Source: JAAYUD01 sp041907665
Lineage (GTDB): Bacteria > Bacteroidota > Bacteroidia > Bacteroidales > Bacteroidaceae
DNA length: 23,635 nt
Assembly: GCA_041907665.1 (NCBI GenBank)
Contig: JAYRGW010000048.1
Span: forward strand, 1-23,635
Direction of reading: 5' to 3'
Shown: in pieces, positions 7,908-16,367 of the stretch
How positions within the stretch are numbered: the first letter of the stretch is position 1
Layout: each line of letters begins with the position of its first letter
The notes under the pieces: model-generated
What the model saw: only the letters and a program-made list of their open reading frames with translations
Databases searched by the model: none
Told to the model about the DNA's origin: nothing
Translations under genes and position numbers: made by a program

Positions 7908-8300
7908 TTATTTTGAAGGTTGAACTGGAGCATTAGCACCGGCACCCGATGCAGGAGCAGTTGTTGTGGTAGCCGTAGGAACTTTTCCACTTGGAGCCGT
8001 AGCACCAGCCGGAATATTATACGGGTTTGTACTTTGTTCTTTCTGAGCTTGTTCCATAACAGGGTCTACTTTCTGGCTTCCGACATGAACGTATGCCGAT
8101 GCAATACTCATAACCACCATAAAAGCAGCCAATCCCCATGTAGCTTTCTCCAAGAAATCGGTAGTCTTGCGAACACCCATAATTTGATTGGAAGAAGAGA
8201 AACTGGAAGCAAGACCTCCACCTTTCGAATTCTGAATCAACACGATGAAACACATCAATATTGACGCAATCACCATTAAGATTACGATTAATAAATACAT
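7908..8300 (-). CDS. secG: Protein translocase subunit SecG
   Basis: This 130-residue inner-membrane protein has two helices (about 2-22 and 53-73). Between them is the conserved cytoplasmic loop, including LIQNSKGGGLASSF at 21-34. This is the SecG pattern; SecG joins SecYE and aids protein export driven by SecA. The tail after residue 80 is rich in Thr, Ala, Pro and Gly and looks disordered; it is longer than the minimal family core. It is the last gene of the minus-strand operon, 8 nt after the TPR-like gene, with a terminator just behind. Confidence 0.95.
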   Translation of the reverse strand: MYLLIVILMVIASILMCFIVLIQNSKGGGLASSFSSSNQIMGVRKTTDFLEKATWGLAAFMVVMSIASAYVHVGSQKVDPVMEQAQKEQSTNPYNIPAGATAPSGKVPTATTTTAPASGAGANAPVQPSK

Positions 8301-8308
8301 TGTTGTTA

Positions 8309-9061
8309 CTATTTCTGTTTTTCGTTAATAATCAATTTCTCCAAAAATCTTATTTGGTCTGCAAAGTAAATGTTTTTTTTCGGATTTTTCAAATATAATT
8401 TACGAATTATTTCAAGAGCTTTGCCATATCGATGTTGTTTGATATAAATTTTAGCTAAAGTTTCAGTAAAACAGCCTTCATCATCCTGAGATAAACTCAT
8501 ATCTGGTCCTTTAGGCTCTGGCATTTTCTCGTCGGGCGAATCGGGAGTTATTTTGAACTCACCATTATTATCGTGAATAAATCCATCGATCAATTCGTCG
8601 CTATGCGACTTAGGCTGAGAAGCTTCTACAGGATCCTCTTCTTCTTGCTGAAGCAGATAAGCCACATAGTCTGTAGCGTAATTAATCGGCGTAGAAGGTT
8701 TGGGTTCACGAGGTTTCTCTTCCAAATAATGATCGATGAGCGATAGCGTACGATCGCCATCATCGTCGGACAAAAGAACCGAATTGCCATTTTTCCTTTC
8801 TTCTTCTATTCCGGGATAAATATACTGCTCACCTTCGAGCAATTGGAATAACACCCGACGGTCGGATATGTAAACGATAGACTTGCGCAACTCATTCCCG
8901 AAACTATCATCGTGCAACAAAAAGAGATTCTTCAGAAACAACATGCGTAGCGACTGAAAATAAGGATAGCGCTCCATCGCCGTACGAAGCTGGTAGAGAG
9001 TATCCCTATTTAGTTCTTCGGGATGCTGAATCCATGATTGCAGAGTATCGGATGTTATCAT
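8309..9061 (-). CDS. TPR-like protein of unknown function, conserved before secG
   Basis: This 250-residue soluble protein has no signal peptide or membrane helix. The N-terminal half (1-85) is helical and carries RYPYFQSLRMLFLKNLFLLHDDSFG. The middle (about 90-195) is acidic, Pro-rich and probably disordered. The C-terminal part (about 199-232, TETLAKIYIKQHRYGKALEII...NPKK) looks like one TPR hairpin. Start choice: the ATG at 9061 begins MITSDTL and leaves 14 nt after lptE. An ATG at 9082 would add seven residues and overlap lptE. Related proteins appear in this position in other Bacteroidales as far as recalled. The function is not known. Confidence 0.8.
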   Translation of the reverse strand: MITSDTLQSWIQHPEELNRDTLYQLRTAMERYPYFQSLRMLFLKNLFLLHDDSFGNELRKSIVYISDRRVLFQLLEGEQYIYPGIEEERKNGNSVLLSDDDGDRTLSLIDHYLEEKPREPKPSTPINYATDYVAYLLQQEEEDPVEASQPKSHSDELIDGFIHDNNGEFKITPDSPDEKMPEPKGPDMSLSQDDEGCFTETLAKIYIKQHRYGKALEIIRKLYLKNPKKNIYFADQIRFLEKLIINEKQK

Positions 9062-9075
9062 ATTACTATAGATCG

Positions 9076-9597
9076 TTACCAATTTACAACCGTCGCATTA
9101 AAAATCTGATCGATTATTTCTTTCGTCATCTCGGCAATCAATTGATCTTGTACCTGCGTAAGCAACTGGGTAGAATCGTAGGTTCGGAATGCCGAGAACT
9201 GTCTTTCAAAATCTTTCGTATGGTCTGTATTGTTGACGAAACGCACATTGATGGTAAGCGTCAACTTGGTTTTCGAAGCATATCCGGTCGAATTCACAGC
9301 TTCGTTGTACTGATTGTAGCCGGTTATTTCACCATCGATAGAAAGATCGGGATTCCGTTTTACCATTTGCAGACGAGTCTGACGGACGAATGCATCTTTC
9401 AAGTCTTCATTGAACTTCGTTCCCAATGGAGCATACACATAGTCGGACCGAATTGGAAAATCGGCTATCATTATCGTCTTTACCTTATTGTAATCAATCG
9501 ATGCAGGGCTACTAAACTTATAGGATATACTGCACGACATGCACAATGGCATTAGCAAGAGCAGTAATACACGGGTTATTTTATTTGTCCAAACCAT
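9076..9597 (-). CDS. lptE: LPS-assembly lipoprotein LptE
   Basis: This 173-residue protein has a lipoprotein signal peptide ending in CMSC (Cys22). Next come SISYKFSSPASIDYNKVKTIMI and a short mixed alpha/beta body, including LSIDGEITGYN and TKLTLTINVRFV. This is the pattern of the Bacteroidetes LptE family, the plug of the LptD channel that places lipopolysaccharide on the outer leaflet. The start overlaps the end of the sigma-54 activator gene by 17 nt, implying translational coupling. lptC lies about 8 kb away in the neighbouring minus-strand run. Confidence 0.85.
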   Translation of the reverse strand: MVWTNKITRVLLLLLMPLCMSCSISYKFSSPASIDYNKVKTIMIADFPIRSDYVYAPLGTKFNEDLKDAFVRQTRLQMVKRNPDLSIDGEITGYNQYNEAVNSTGYASKTKLTLTINVRFVNNTDHTKDFERQFSAFRTYDSTQLLTQVQDQLIAEMTKEIIDQIFNATVVNW

Positions 9598-10816
9598 ATT
9601 CTTTAATCTTTCTATAGAGAGTACGCTCCGAAATATTCAGATCGTGAGCAGCATCCTTTCGCTTTCCTCTATGTTTATTCAGAGCTTTCATTATCATCTC
9701 TCGCTCTACCTCGTCGAGCGAAAGGGTATCTTCTAATTCTTCTACATTAATATTCTCATCGTTCACCTCCTTGGAAAAGTTCGATTCGGAAACTCTACGC
9801 AACTGCTGCGGGATAAGCGCCGGTACCGACTGAATAGGTGATGGTGCATCTACATGAGACTTCAATGGTTCTGATGCATTCTGAGAACACATCATATCAC
9901 CTACCGTTTTCTTCAAATCAGTAATATCCTGACGCATGTCAAACAGCACCTTATATAATATCTCGCGTTCATTCTCGAAACCTTTGCCCTGCTTCACCCC
10001 AAAAAGAGCAGGTAAACTACCTACTATTGGTTCGGGCAAATAGTGCTTCAATATATCGAGAGTTATCTCACGATTGGTTTCAATAATGGATATCTGTTCA
10101 GTAATATTTTTCAGTTGACGCACATTGCCGGGCCAGGGATATTTTACCAATCCCTCTTTAGCCTCATCTGTGAGATGAATGGCAGGCATCTGATACTTCT
10201 CTGCAAAATCTGACGCAAACTTACGAAACAACAGTGCTGCGTCGTCACCTCTTTCTCTTAAAGGTGGAATCTTGATAGGTACAGTATTCAAACGATAGAA
10301 CAAATCCTCACGAAACCGGCCTTCTGAAATAGCCTGAGAGAGATTGACATTGGTAGCTGCAACGATACGAACGTCTGTTTTCTCTACTTTAGAAGAACCA
10401 ACCTTTATAAATTCTCCACTTTCAAGCACTCTAAGCAATCGAGCCTGAGTAGGCATTGGCAATTCTCCCACTTCATCCAAAAAGATAGTTCCGCCATTGG
10501 CCTCGCCAAAATAACCTTTACGTTCTCCTATCGCACCGGTAAAAGCCCCTTTTTCGTGGCCAAAAAGTTCGGAGTCGATTGTCCCTTCGGGAATGGCACC
10601 GCAGTTGACCGCAATATACTGACCATGCTTGCGACGACTATATTGATGAATAATTTGCGGGAAACTTTCCTTTCCGACTCCACTTTCACCTGTTATCAAT
10701 ACAGACAGGTCGGTCGGAGCTACTTGAATGGCAATATCAATAGCGCGTGCCAATGCTTCAGTATTACCAATAATACCAAAGCGAAGTTTTACTTGCTGTA
10801 TTTGTGATTTGTTCAT
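9581..10816 (-). CDS. Sigma-54-dependent activator without a receiver domain
   Basis: This 411-residue AAA+ enhancer-binding protein begins almost directly with its ATPase domain. Walker A is GESGVGKE at 43-50, the sigma-54-contacting GAFTGA loop is at 90-95, and Walker B is GGTIFLDEV at 108-116. Arginine-finger-region sequence (REDLFYRLNTVPIKIPPLRER) and WPGNVRQLKN follow. A C-terminal Fis-type HTH is near 384-409 (KDAAHDLNISERTLYRKIKEYGL). There is no response-regulator, GAF or PAS domain, so its activity is probably set by level, a partner protein or the linker at about 275-365. It follows pdxA by 15 nt and overlaps lptE by 17 nt. Its targets cannot be inferred. Confidence 0.93.
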   Translation of the reverse strand: MNKSQIQQVKLRFGIIGNTEALARAIDIAIQVAPTDLSVLITGESGVGKESFPQIIHQYSRRKHGQYIAVNCGAIPEGTIDSELFGHEKGAFTGAIGERKGYFGEANGGTIFLDEVGELPMPTQARLLRVLESGEFIKVGSSKVEKTDVRIVAATNVNLSQAISEGRFREDLFYRLNTVPIKIPPLRERGDDAALLFRKFASDFAEKYQMPAIHLTDEAKEGLVKYPWPGNVRQLKNITEQISIIETNREITLDILKHYLPEPIVGSLPALFGVKQGKGFENEREILYKVLFDMRQDITDLKKTVGDMMCSQNASEPLKSHVDAPSPIQSVPALIPQQLRRVSESNFSKEVNDENINVEELEDTLSLDEVEREMIMKALNKHRGKRKDAAHDLNISERTLYRKIKEYGLDK

Positions 10817-10831
10817 AACCTTTTCTTCTTT

Positions 10832-11935
10832 CTAAATCTCCATCTCCTCCTCGGGAGCATCAAGTTTCAACTTATCGCTGTCATCATTCCTATCGAAATA
10901 CTGCTTACGAAGCGGATGAGCATGAATAGCTTTCTCGTGACGACGATTGCGGAATATATCAATAGCTTCATAAATAGCCTGACGAAAAGAATCTTCACTG
11001 GCGATGCCTTGTCCCGCAATATCATAGGCCGTGCCATGGGCTGGAGAAGTGCGGACAATAGGAAGGCCGGCGGTATAATTAACACCTTCGTCCATAGCCA
11101 GAGCCTTAAACGGCCCCAGTCCCTGATCGTGATACATTGCCAATATTCCATCAAAATGCTCGTAATTACCAGATCCCATAAAGCCGTCTACCGGATAAGG
11201 GCCATAGCAAAGTATTCCTCTAGCAGAGGCCTCTTGAATGGCAGGAATGATGATTTTCTCTTCTTCATCGCCCAATACACCCGCATCGCCTGCATGAGGG
11301 TTGAGAGACAACACCGCAATACGGGGTGCGTCGATGCCAAAATCTTCTTTCAGAGAGCGGTAGAAAATATTTATTTTTGCTTGTATCAGTTCGTTCGTTA
11401 TAGATGACGCTATTTTGCTAACCGGCAGATGATTGGTGACAAGTGCCACACGAAAATCTCGTTGCATCAATATCATCAATGCCTTATCACCATTACCCAA
11501 CTCTTTTTCGAAATATTCGGTATGCCCGGGGAAAGAGAAATCGTCAGACTGTATGGAATGCTTATTTATCGGTGCCGTAACAATGACATCTATCAAACCA
11601 CATTTGTATTCGTCAACAGCTTTCTCCAAAGCCTGATAAGCGGCCATTCCAGCCTCTTTATCGGATTTGGAAAATTCGACTTTCACATCTTCACTATTAC
11701 AATTGACAATATTTAATTTATCGCGTGAAGCTTCGGAAGCACTATTGATACTGACAAAATTGGTAGCCAGATTCATAGCCTTACGATGATAAGTAGCGAC
11801 TTTAGGTGAGCCATAAACAATCGGCGTGCAAAGTTCCAACATAGCAGGGTCGGCAAAAGTTTTCAATATAACTTCATACCCCACGCCGTTAATATCCCCT
11901 TGGGTGATACCTACTCTTATTTTATTACTTTCCAT
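10832..11935 (-). CDS. pdxA: 4-hydroxythreonine-4-phosphate dehydrogenase PdxA
   Basis: This 367-residue enzyme matches PdxA of the DXP-dependent vitamin B6 pathway. It oxidises 4-phosphohydroxy-L-threonine, and PdxJ uses the product to make pyridoxine phosphate. Seen motifs are GITQGDINGVGYEV (9-22), GHTEYF (137-142), NPHAGD (212-217) and MYHDQGLGPFK (267-277). His169, His214 and His269 fall where the three metal ligands of the E. coli enzyme lie, offset by three. The C-terminus is slightly long and acidic (DAPEEEMEI). It sits 20 nt after the DUF4837 gene and 15 nt before the sigma-54 activator. Confidence 0.95.
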   Translation of the reverse strand: MESNKIRVGITQGDINGVGYEVILKTFADPAMLELCTPIVYGSPKVATYHRKAMNLATNFVSINSASEASRDKLNIVNCNSEDVKVEFSKSDKEAGMAAYQALEKAVDEYKCGLIDVIVTAPINKHSIQSDDFSFPGHTEYFEKELGNGDKALMILMQRDFRVALVTNHLPVSKIASSITNELIQAKINIFYRSLKEDFGIDAPRIAVLSLNPHAGDAGVLGDEEEKIIIPAIQEASARGILCYGPYPVDGFMGSGNYEHFDGILAMYHDQGLGPFKALAMDEGVNYTAGLPIVRTSPAHGTAYDIAGQGIASEDSFRQAIYEAIDIFRNRRHEKAIHAHPLRKQYFDRNDDSDKLKLDAPEEEMEI

Positions 11936-11955
11936 GCTATACAGTGTATTAAATT

Positions 11956-12948
11956 TTATCTTTTTGTTTGATTATCGGGCATTCTTAAAGTAAATAGCGA
12001 AGCTTCCAATCCTCTTATCAAATTGCCTTTAGGCCTATCTGGAGCATATACAAATACCTCGACAACATAAATTCTACGGTTGGAAGGATTGATATACAAT
12101 TGAGAGACGAAAGGACCGCCCATATAGTCACCTTTCATACGCCATAATCCACGAACCTCCGTTCTATTTTTAAGTTGCAAAAGGCTTAAGTCTGAGACAT
12201 CGGTCGAGAGATAAGTTCCTTTGGAACGTCCCGGTATGTTGCGCCTCATCACCGAATCACGTTTAGCTATAAAATAGTTTGCCGTAAACTTCTTCGTATC
12301 TGCCGGATAAGAGTACATTACAAAGTTCTGAGATACAGACGCCGTCTCGGTAGAGGCCCACACGAAGTGATCACCAACCTTAACAGAATGAAATTCTTGT
12401 GGCAGAAACACACTACATCCATCGAATACAGTATCTATAGACTGCGAAACAACGCCACTGTGTTTCTCTCTCAAAGAGAGAATCTTTGTATTCATTTCAA
12501 ATCGCACAAGTGTTTTGATTATCTGATACGAGTTTAAATTGACGTACTTGACAAACGCCTCTTCGTCAGAAGCCTCGATAGCTAAAACAATTTGAGGAGC
12601 AGCGTACGGATTTCGCTGCAACACCATTCGAGGTTTAGTATATCGAGTATTTATTTTTATGATTATAATACTACGAACCATCTTCATAGTACCGTCAAAC
12701 TGCTGGGGAGTAATGTGCATAAAGCGAAACGACCGCTCACGCAAAGGCAGTATGGATATATCAGAATTTAGTATTCTTGCAACCGAACGCCCTGCAATGG
12801 AATCCCAATAAGATTTTTCGGAAACCACCAACGTTTCATAAGGCCTTCCGCTTGAGGGAGGGGTCAATATGTTATGATTATTGCACGAAAGGCAACAAGC
12901 GACCAACAAAATACATATTATATATAAACACTTCTTTTGCATGACCAA
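11956..12948 (-). CDS. DUF4837-family lipoprotein
   Basis: This 330-residue protein has a lipoprotein-type signal peptide. The lipidated residue is either Cys18 (LVAC) or Cys22 (CLSC). A second ATG at codon 3 is an equally good start. The mature part starts with SSGRPYETLVVSEKSYWDS, and the C-terminal half has GLWRMKGDYMGGPFVSQ and an R-R-I-Y-V-V-E-V-F-V-Y-AP strand. These fit DUF4837, a Bacteroidetes family of envelope lipoproteins with unknown function. It follows rlmN by 6 nt and precedes pdxA by 20 nt. Confidence 0.8.
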   Translation of the reverse strand: MVMQKKCLYIICILLVACCLSCNNHNILTPPSSGRPYETLVVSEKSYWDSIAGRSVARILNSDISILPLRERSFRFMHITPQQFDGTMKMVRSIIIIKINTRYTKPRMVLQRNPYAAPQIVLAIEASDEEAFVKYVNLNSYQIIKTLVRFEMNTKILSLREKHSGVVSQSIDTVFDGCSVFLPQEFHSVKVGDHFVWASTETASVSQNFVMYSYPADTKKFTANYFIAKRDSVMRRNIPGRSKGTYLSTDVSDLSLLQLKNRTEVRGLWRMKGDYMGGPFVSQLYINPSNRRIYVVEVFVYAPDRPKGNLIRGLEASLFTLRMPDNQTKR

Positions 12949-12954
12949 CCTAAA

Positions 12955-14007
12955 CTATATCGTTTCAGCATTATTCTTGGCTGTAGACAACATACCACAA
13001 GCAGCAAAAATATCTTCACCTCGAGAAGCCCTGATTGTAGCAAACAATCCATGCTTTGTGAGGTAGTCTCTAAAGTGCTCCATTGTTTCCAGATCATCTC
13101 CTTCAAAAGGGGCATCTGGGATAGCATGAAATCGTATCAAATTGACCCGACAATCCAACCCTCGTAAAAGCTTCAACAAATTCTTGGCATGCACTTCAGA
13201 ATCATTCAGTCCTTTGAAGACAATATATTCGAACGACAAACGGCGCTGTTTGCTAAAATCGTAATGACGCAACAACTCGACAATTTCTAATATAGAGAAA
13301 GATCGCTCGGCAGGCATCAACTCGGCCCGCTGCGCCGGAATAGAAGAATGCAAGCTGATAGCCAAATGGCAATCGCTCTCTTCTATAAATCGTTGCAGTC
13401 CTTTGCTGAGACCGACGGATGAAAGCGTTATGCGTTTAGGACTCCAAGCCAAACCGTACGAAGCAGTCATAACAGATAGAGCATTCAAAACTTCATCCAG
13501 ATTGTCAAGAGGCTCTCCCATCCCCATCATTACCACATTGGTCAACTGATCGAATTCGGGTAAAGAAAGAATTTGATTTAGTATTTGGCATGCTGTCAAA
13601 TTGGTTCGAAAGCCCATCCTGCCTGTCATACAAAACTTACAATTCATCTTGCAACCTACTTGAGATGAAATGCACAGAGTGGCACGCTCTTTATCGGGAA
13701 TATATACCGATTCGATAAACTCGCCGTCACCTGCAGGAAATAGATACTTAATGGTGCCGTCGACAGAACACTGTGCATCTACGGGGGATTCTAACCCCAC
13801 TTCATAAAACAGTTTCAAAGCCTCACGCTGTTTCAGCGAAAGATTGGTCATCTGATCTATAGAAGAGACCCTCTTCGTATAAATCCATTGCGCCATCTGC
13901 TTCGCTGCAAAACGAGGCATCCCCATATCTCGAGTAACCATTTCCAATTGCTCGAGAGTCATTCCCAATAGTTTTTGCTTTGAACTATGCACAGTTTCCA
14001 TTTTCAT
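12955..14007 (-). CDS. rlmN: Dual-specificity 23S rRNA/tRNA methyltransferase RlmN
   Basis: This 350-residue radical-SAM enzyme makes m2A in 23S rRNA and in some tRNAs. The iron-sulfur cluster Cys are C119, C123 and C126 (GCKMNCKFC). Other conserved parts are MMGMGEPLDN, SVGLSKGLQRF, LAISLHS and the late GEDIFAACG. Cys337 in the last is the residue methylated in the catalytic cycle. The domain order and length are normal for RlmN. Cfr-type resistance proteins are related, but the sequence and operon context point to RlmN. It is the first gene of the minus-strand operon to secG. A second ATG at codon 3 (14001) is possible. The -7 element upstream lies only 5 nt from the first ATG. Confidence 0.95.
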   Translation of the reverse strand: MKMETVHSSKQKLLGMTLEQLEMVTRDMGMPRFAAKQMAQWIYTKRVSSIDQMTNLSLKQREALKLFYEVGLESPVDAQCSVDGTIKYLFPAGDGEFIESVYIPDKERATLCISSQVGCKMNCKFCMTGRMGFRTNLTACQILNQILSLPEFDQLTNVVMMGMGEPLDNLDEVLNALSVMTASYGLAWSPKRITLSSVGLSKGLQRFIEESDCHLAISLHSSIPAQRAELMPAERSFSILEIVELLRHYDFSKQRRLSFEYIVFKGLNDSEVHAKNLLKLLRGLDCRVNLIRFHAIPDAPFEGDDLETMEHFRDYLTKHGLFATIRASRGEDIFAACGMLSTAKNNAETI

Positions 14008-14012
14008 TATTG

Positions 14013-14020
14013 CAAATGTA
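14013..14020 (-). promoter_or_regulatory. -7 element of the rlmN operon promoter
   Basis: The minus strand reads TACATTTG, an exact TAnnTTTG match. No clear -33 TTTG lies 19 nt upstream. The start codons at 14007 and 14001 are so near that the mRNA would have almost no leader. Confidence 0.45.
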
Positions 14021-14032
14021 AGTATTTTAATT

Positions 14033-14082
14033 GAAAAAGAGCCATGCTACTTGAATAGTTTTACAAGTAGCATGGCTCTTTT
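14033..14082 (-). terminator. Strong terminator after the PpiD-like gene
   Basis: AAAAGAGCCATGCTACTTG (14035-14053) pairs without mismatch with 14064-14082, a 19-bp stem with a 10-nt loop. The minus strand continues into TTTTTC (14038-14033) after the GC-rich part. It lies 28 nt past the stop of the gene at 14111. The plus strand also ends in TTTT, so it could stop transcription in both directions. Confidence 0.85.
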
Positions 14083-14110
14083 AAGAATTGTTCGTTATTC
14101 AGTTCATGTT

Positions 14111-16240
14111 TTAGAAGAACAAATAGCGTTTATCTTTTACTTTACCTTTAAGATAAAGATCATTCATCAAACGGCTGGCTGCCTGCTGATGCAGACCTAC
14201 CAAGCGAGCTTCTTCGCTGCGTTCGTTAAACTTCTCGTTCAACCGATCTTTTGCAATAACTTGCAAAACAAGTACGCCGGCATTTCCTTTGATAGGTTTG
14301 CTCAACTTATTGACAGCAGAGATAGAAGTATATGCACCTACAACAGGCTCGCTACTATTCAAAGACGGAACATAAGCAGGAGCTTCAAAAGTAACATGTT
14401 TCAATGTATCACCAACAGCAGAAGGCATATTGCGATATTGGGCAAATGTAGAGAAACTCTTCATCTTGTCCATGATCATCTGAGCTTTCTTGTCTTTCAA
14501 GACTTCAGCCTTAAGCTGGTCTTTCACTTTTTCCCATGGACGATACCCTTCTTTGTTGATACCTACTAAAGCGATAACCAAGATATGGTTGCTTTCGCCA
14601 CATTCGTAAACAGGAGAAACAGCTCCAACTTTAGCACCAAATACCCAACGCATTGCTTCACGAGTACCCGTAACACCACCAATGTTGTGTTCTGAACTGT
14701 ATAGATCATTATGATCTAACAATTTGTAACCAGCAGTCTCGGCATTCGATTTGATTTTATCCAAAGTCGGATTTGAAGCCATGAACGAACTGAATTTGTT
14801 GTATGCATTATTGTATGTTTGCTTGCTGAAATCTACCGTACGTTTTATAACGGCAGCTTTATATTGAGGTTTATCACCTTTCTTTGAAACAACCTGAAGA
14901 ATAACATTGGCCTGAGCAAGTACAACGTTCTTCACTTCATTGACACCCGTAGAGAGGATCGCTTGCAAATATTTCAAATTATCACCATCAACTTGTGCCT
15001 GAGCATAATTGCTAGATGAAATCCAATTAGGTTCACCGCTCTGACCATATTTCTTAGCTACACTAGCAAAATCGGCACCGCCTTTTATAGCTTTAAATGC
15101 GCTATCTGCTTGAGCTGTAGAATTGCCATTACCTTTAGCAAATTGAATTTGACGGAACTGAATAGAATCGGCAGCAACTGTTTTGGCCAATACTTTCATT
15201 GTATTCAATGTGTTATCGGGAGCATTGTAAAATGGACCTACTACAGCACCAATTGCAGCACCGTCAAGGTGGGCAGCAATATCAGTAGGGAATGCAGTCT
15301 TCGGCAAAAACAGATCTTTATAAGAAACCGTAGAACCGGTAGAACGAATAAAAGAACTCATATCTTGCTGACTTTGTCCCAATTGCTGAGTATATTGATT
15401 CATTTCTTTCTGAATGGCAGCCTTGTCTACAGCGCTCGCAGTAACTTGAACATCGATATATTTGATATCACGAGTTTCGGTATATTGACGGAACTGTTCT
15501 TTCTTCTTATCGTACATGCTCTTCAAGTCAGAGTCGGTTATTTTGACATTCTTATCAGGAATTGAACTATAAGGAACAGCAGCCAACAAAGCTTGAGATT
15601 CGTTTACACGACCTTCAAAAGAATTCTTTGCTTCAACCGGATTAGAGATCAACGATTTTGCAATAAGAGCCTGATATTTTTGAGCCAAACGTGTAGATAT
15701 TAAGGTCTTTTCTATAAACTTCCAGAATTTGTACATAGACTGATATTGTTCAACATATTGTTGTGGAACTTTTGTCATGTCCATTTTAGAATACTCTACC
15801 AGAAATTTATTCAACATGTCCTTATCAAACATACCAGTTTGCTGGTTGCGGAAAGGAGTCTGCTGTAATAGCGGATCAGTACCCTGAGCAAGAATTGATT
15901 GAATCTCGGCATCTGTCACCGTCAATCCTAATTTCTTTGCTTCTTTGCTGACAAGCTGATTATTCACATAAGTTTGCCATACTTCATCTTTCAATTGATC
16001 ATTTTGTTCTTCAGTCAAAGAACTTGCACCGGTTGTAAGTTTTACGACATCGGTATACTCTTCTAATAAATCTTGAAATTCTTTGGCTGTGATTGTCTTG
16101 CCATTTACTTCGCCGGCCACTGTAGATTGTTTAGGTCCCAGTACCTGCCATGCATCACCGGCAATAAAAGCGAACAAGGCCAAGCCAATTACAATCACCA
16201 AAAGAGGCCCTTTGGATCTGATTTTTTGTAATGTTGCCAT
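14111..16240 (-). CDS. PpiD/SurA-like periplasmic peptidyl-prolyl isomerase
   Basis: This 709-residue protein is anchored by one N-terminal helix (about 12-29, with a basic IRSKG before it). The rest should lie in the periplasm. A SurA_N-type chaperone region covers about 40-215, including VNGKTITAKEFQDLLEEY and NQLVSKEAKKLGLTVTDAEI. A parvulin/rotamase-like domain lies at about 355-455 (IQFRQIQFAKG, GGADFASVAKKYGQSGEPNWIS). About 250 further residues follow. This is the PpiD layout with a longer C-terminal part, and it probably helps fold exported outer-membrane proteins. It has its own promoter-like element and a strong terminator, and lies 127 nt downstream of gldE. Confidence 0.88.
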   Translation of the reverse strand: MATLQKIRSKGPLLVIVIGLALFAFIAGDAWQVLGPKQSTVAGEVNGKTITAKEFQDLLEEYTDVVKLTTGASSLTEEQNDQLKDEVWQTYVNNQLVSKEAKKLGLTVTDAEIQSILAQGTDPLLQQTPFRNQQTGMFDKDMLNKFLVEYSKMDMTKVPQQYVEQYQSMYKFWKFIEKTLISTRLAQKYQALIAKSLISNPVEAKNSFEGRVNESQALLAAVPYSSIPDKNVKITDSDLKSMYDKKKEQFRQYTETRDIKYIDVQVTASAVDKAAIQKEMNQYTQQLGQSQQDMSSFIRSTGSTVSYKDLFLPKTAFPTDIAAHLDGAAIGAVVGPFYNAPDNTLNTMKVLAKTVAADSIQFRQIQFAKGNGNSTAQADSAFKAIKGGADFASVAKKYGQSGEPNWISSSNYAQAQVDGDNLKYLQAILSTGVNEVKNVVLAQANVILQVVSKKGDKPQYKAAVIKRTVDFSKQTYNNAYNKFSSFMASNPTLDKIKSNAETAGYKLLDHNDLYSSEHNIGGVTGTREAMRWVFGAKVGAVSPVYECGESNHILVIALVGINKEGYRPWEKVKDQLKAEVLKDKKAQMIMDKMKSFSTFAQYRNMPSAVGDTLKHVTFEAPAYVPSLNSSEPVVGAYTSISAVNKLSKPIKGNAGVLVLQVIAKDRLNEKFNERSEEARLVGLHQQAASRLMNDLYLKGKVKDKRYLFF

Positions 16241-16295
16241 TTTAATTAATAATTATTTATTTGTTTTTCCTATTTTTCTATTTACAATTTTGGCA

Positions 16296-16303
16296 CGAAG
16301 ATA
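16296..16303 (-). promoter_or_regulatory. -7 element upstream of the PpiD-like gene
   Basis: The minus strand reads TTTTTTTG then TATCTTCG, a one-base variant of TAnnTTTG (C for T at position 7). It is 55 nt upstream of the ATG at 16240. No TTTG at the usual -33 distance was found. Confidence 0.4.
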
Positions 16304-16367
16304 CAAAAAAAGTATATCTACTGCCATCTAAAATTGAAAAAATTTATGATTAGAATGGATTAGCGTC

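Noticed and set aside
10916..11407. 163-residue plus-strand ORF opposite pdxA, and similar long antisense ORFs opposite lptE, ppiD-like, aspS and lipid-kinase genes
   Set aside because: They are shadows of well-supported genes, with no recognisable domains and no upstream signals of their own.
16291..16303. TGGCACG as a sigma-54 -24 element
   Set aside because: No TTGC follows at the required spacing, and the minus-strand -7 element explains the site better.
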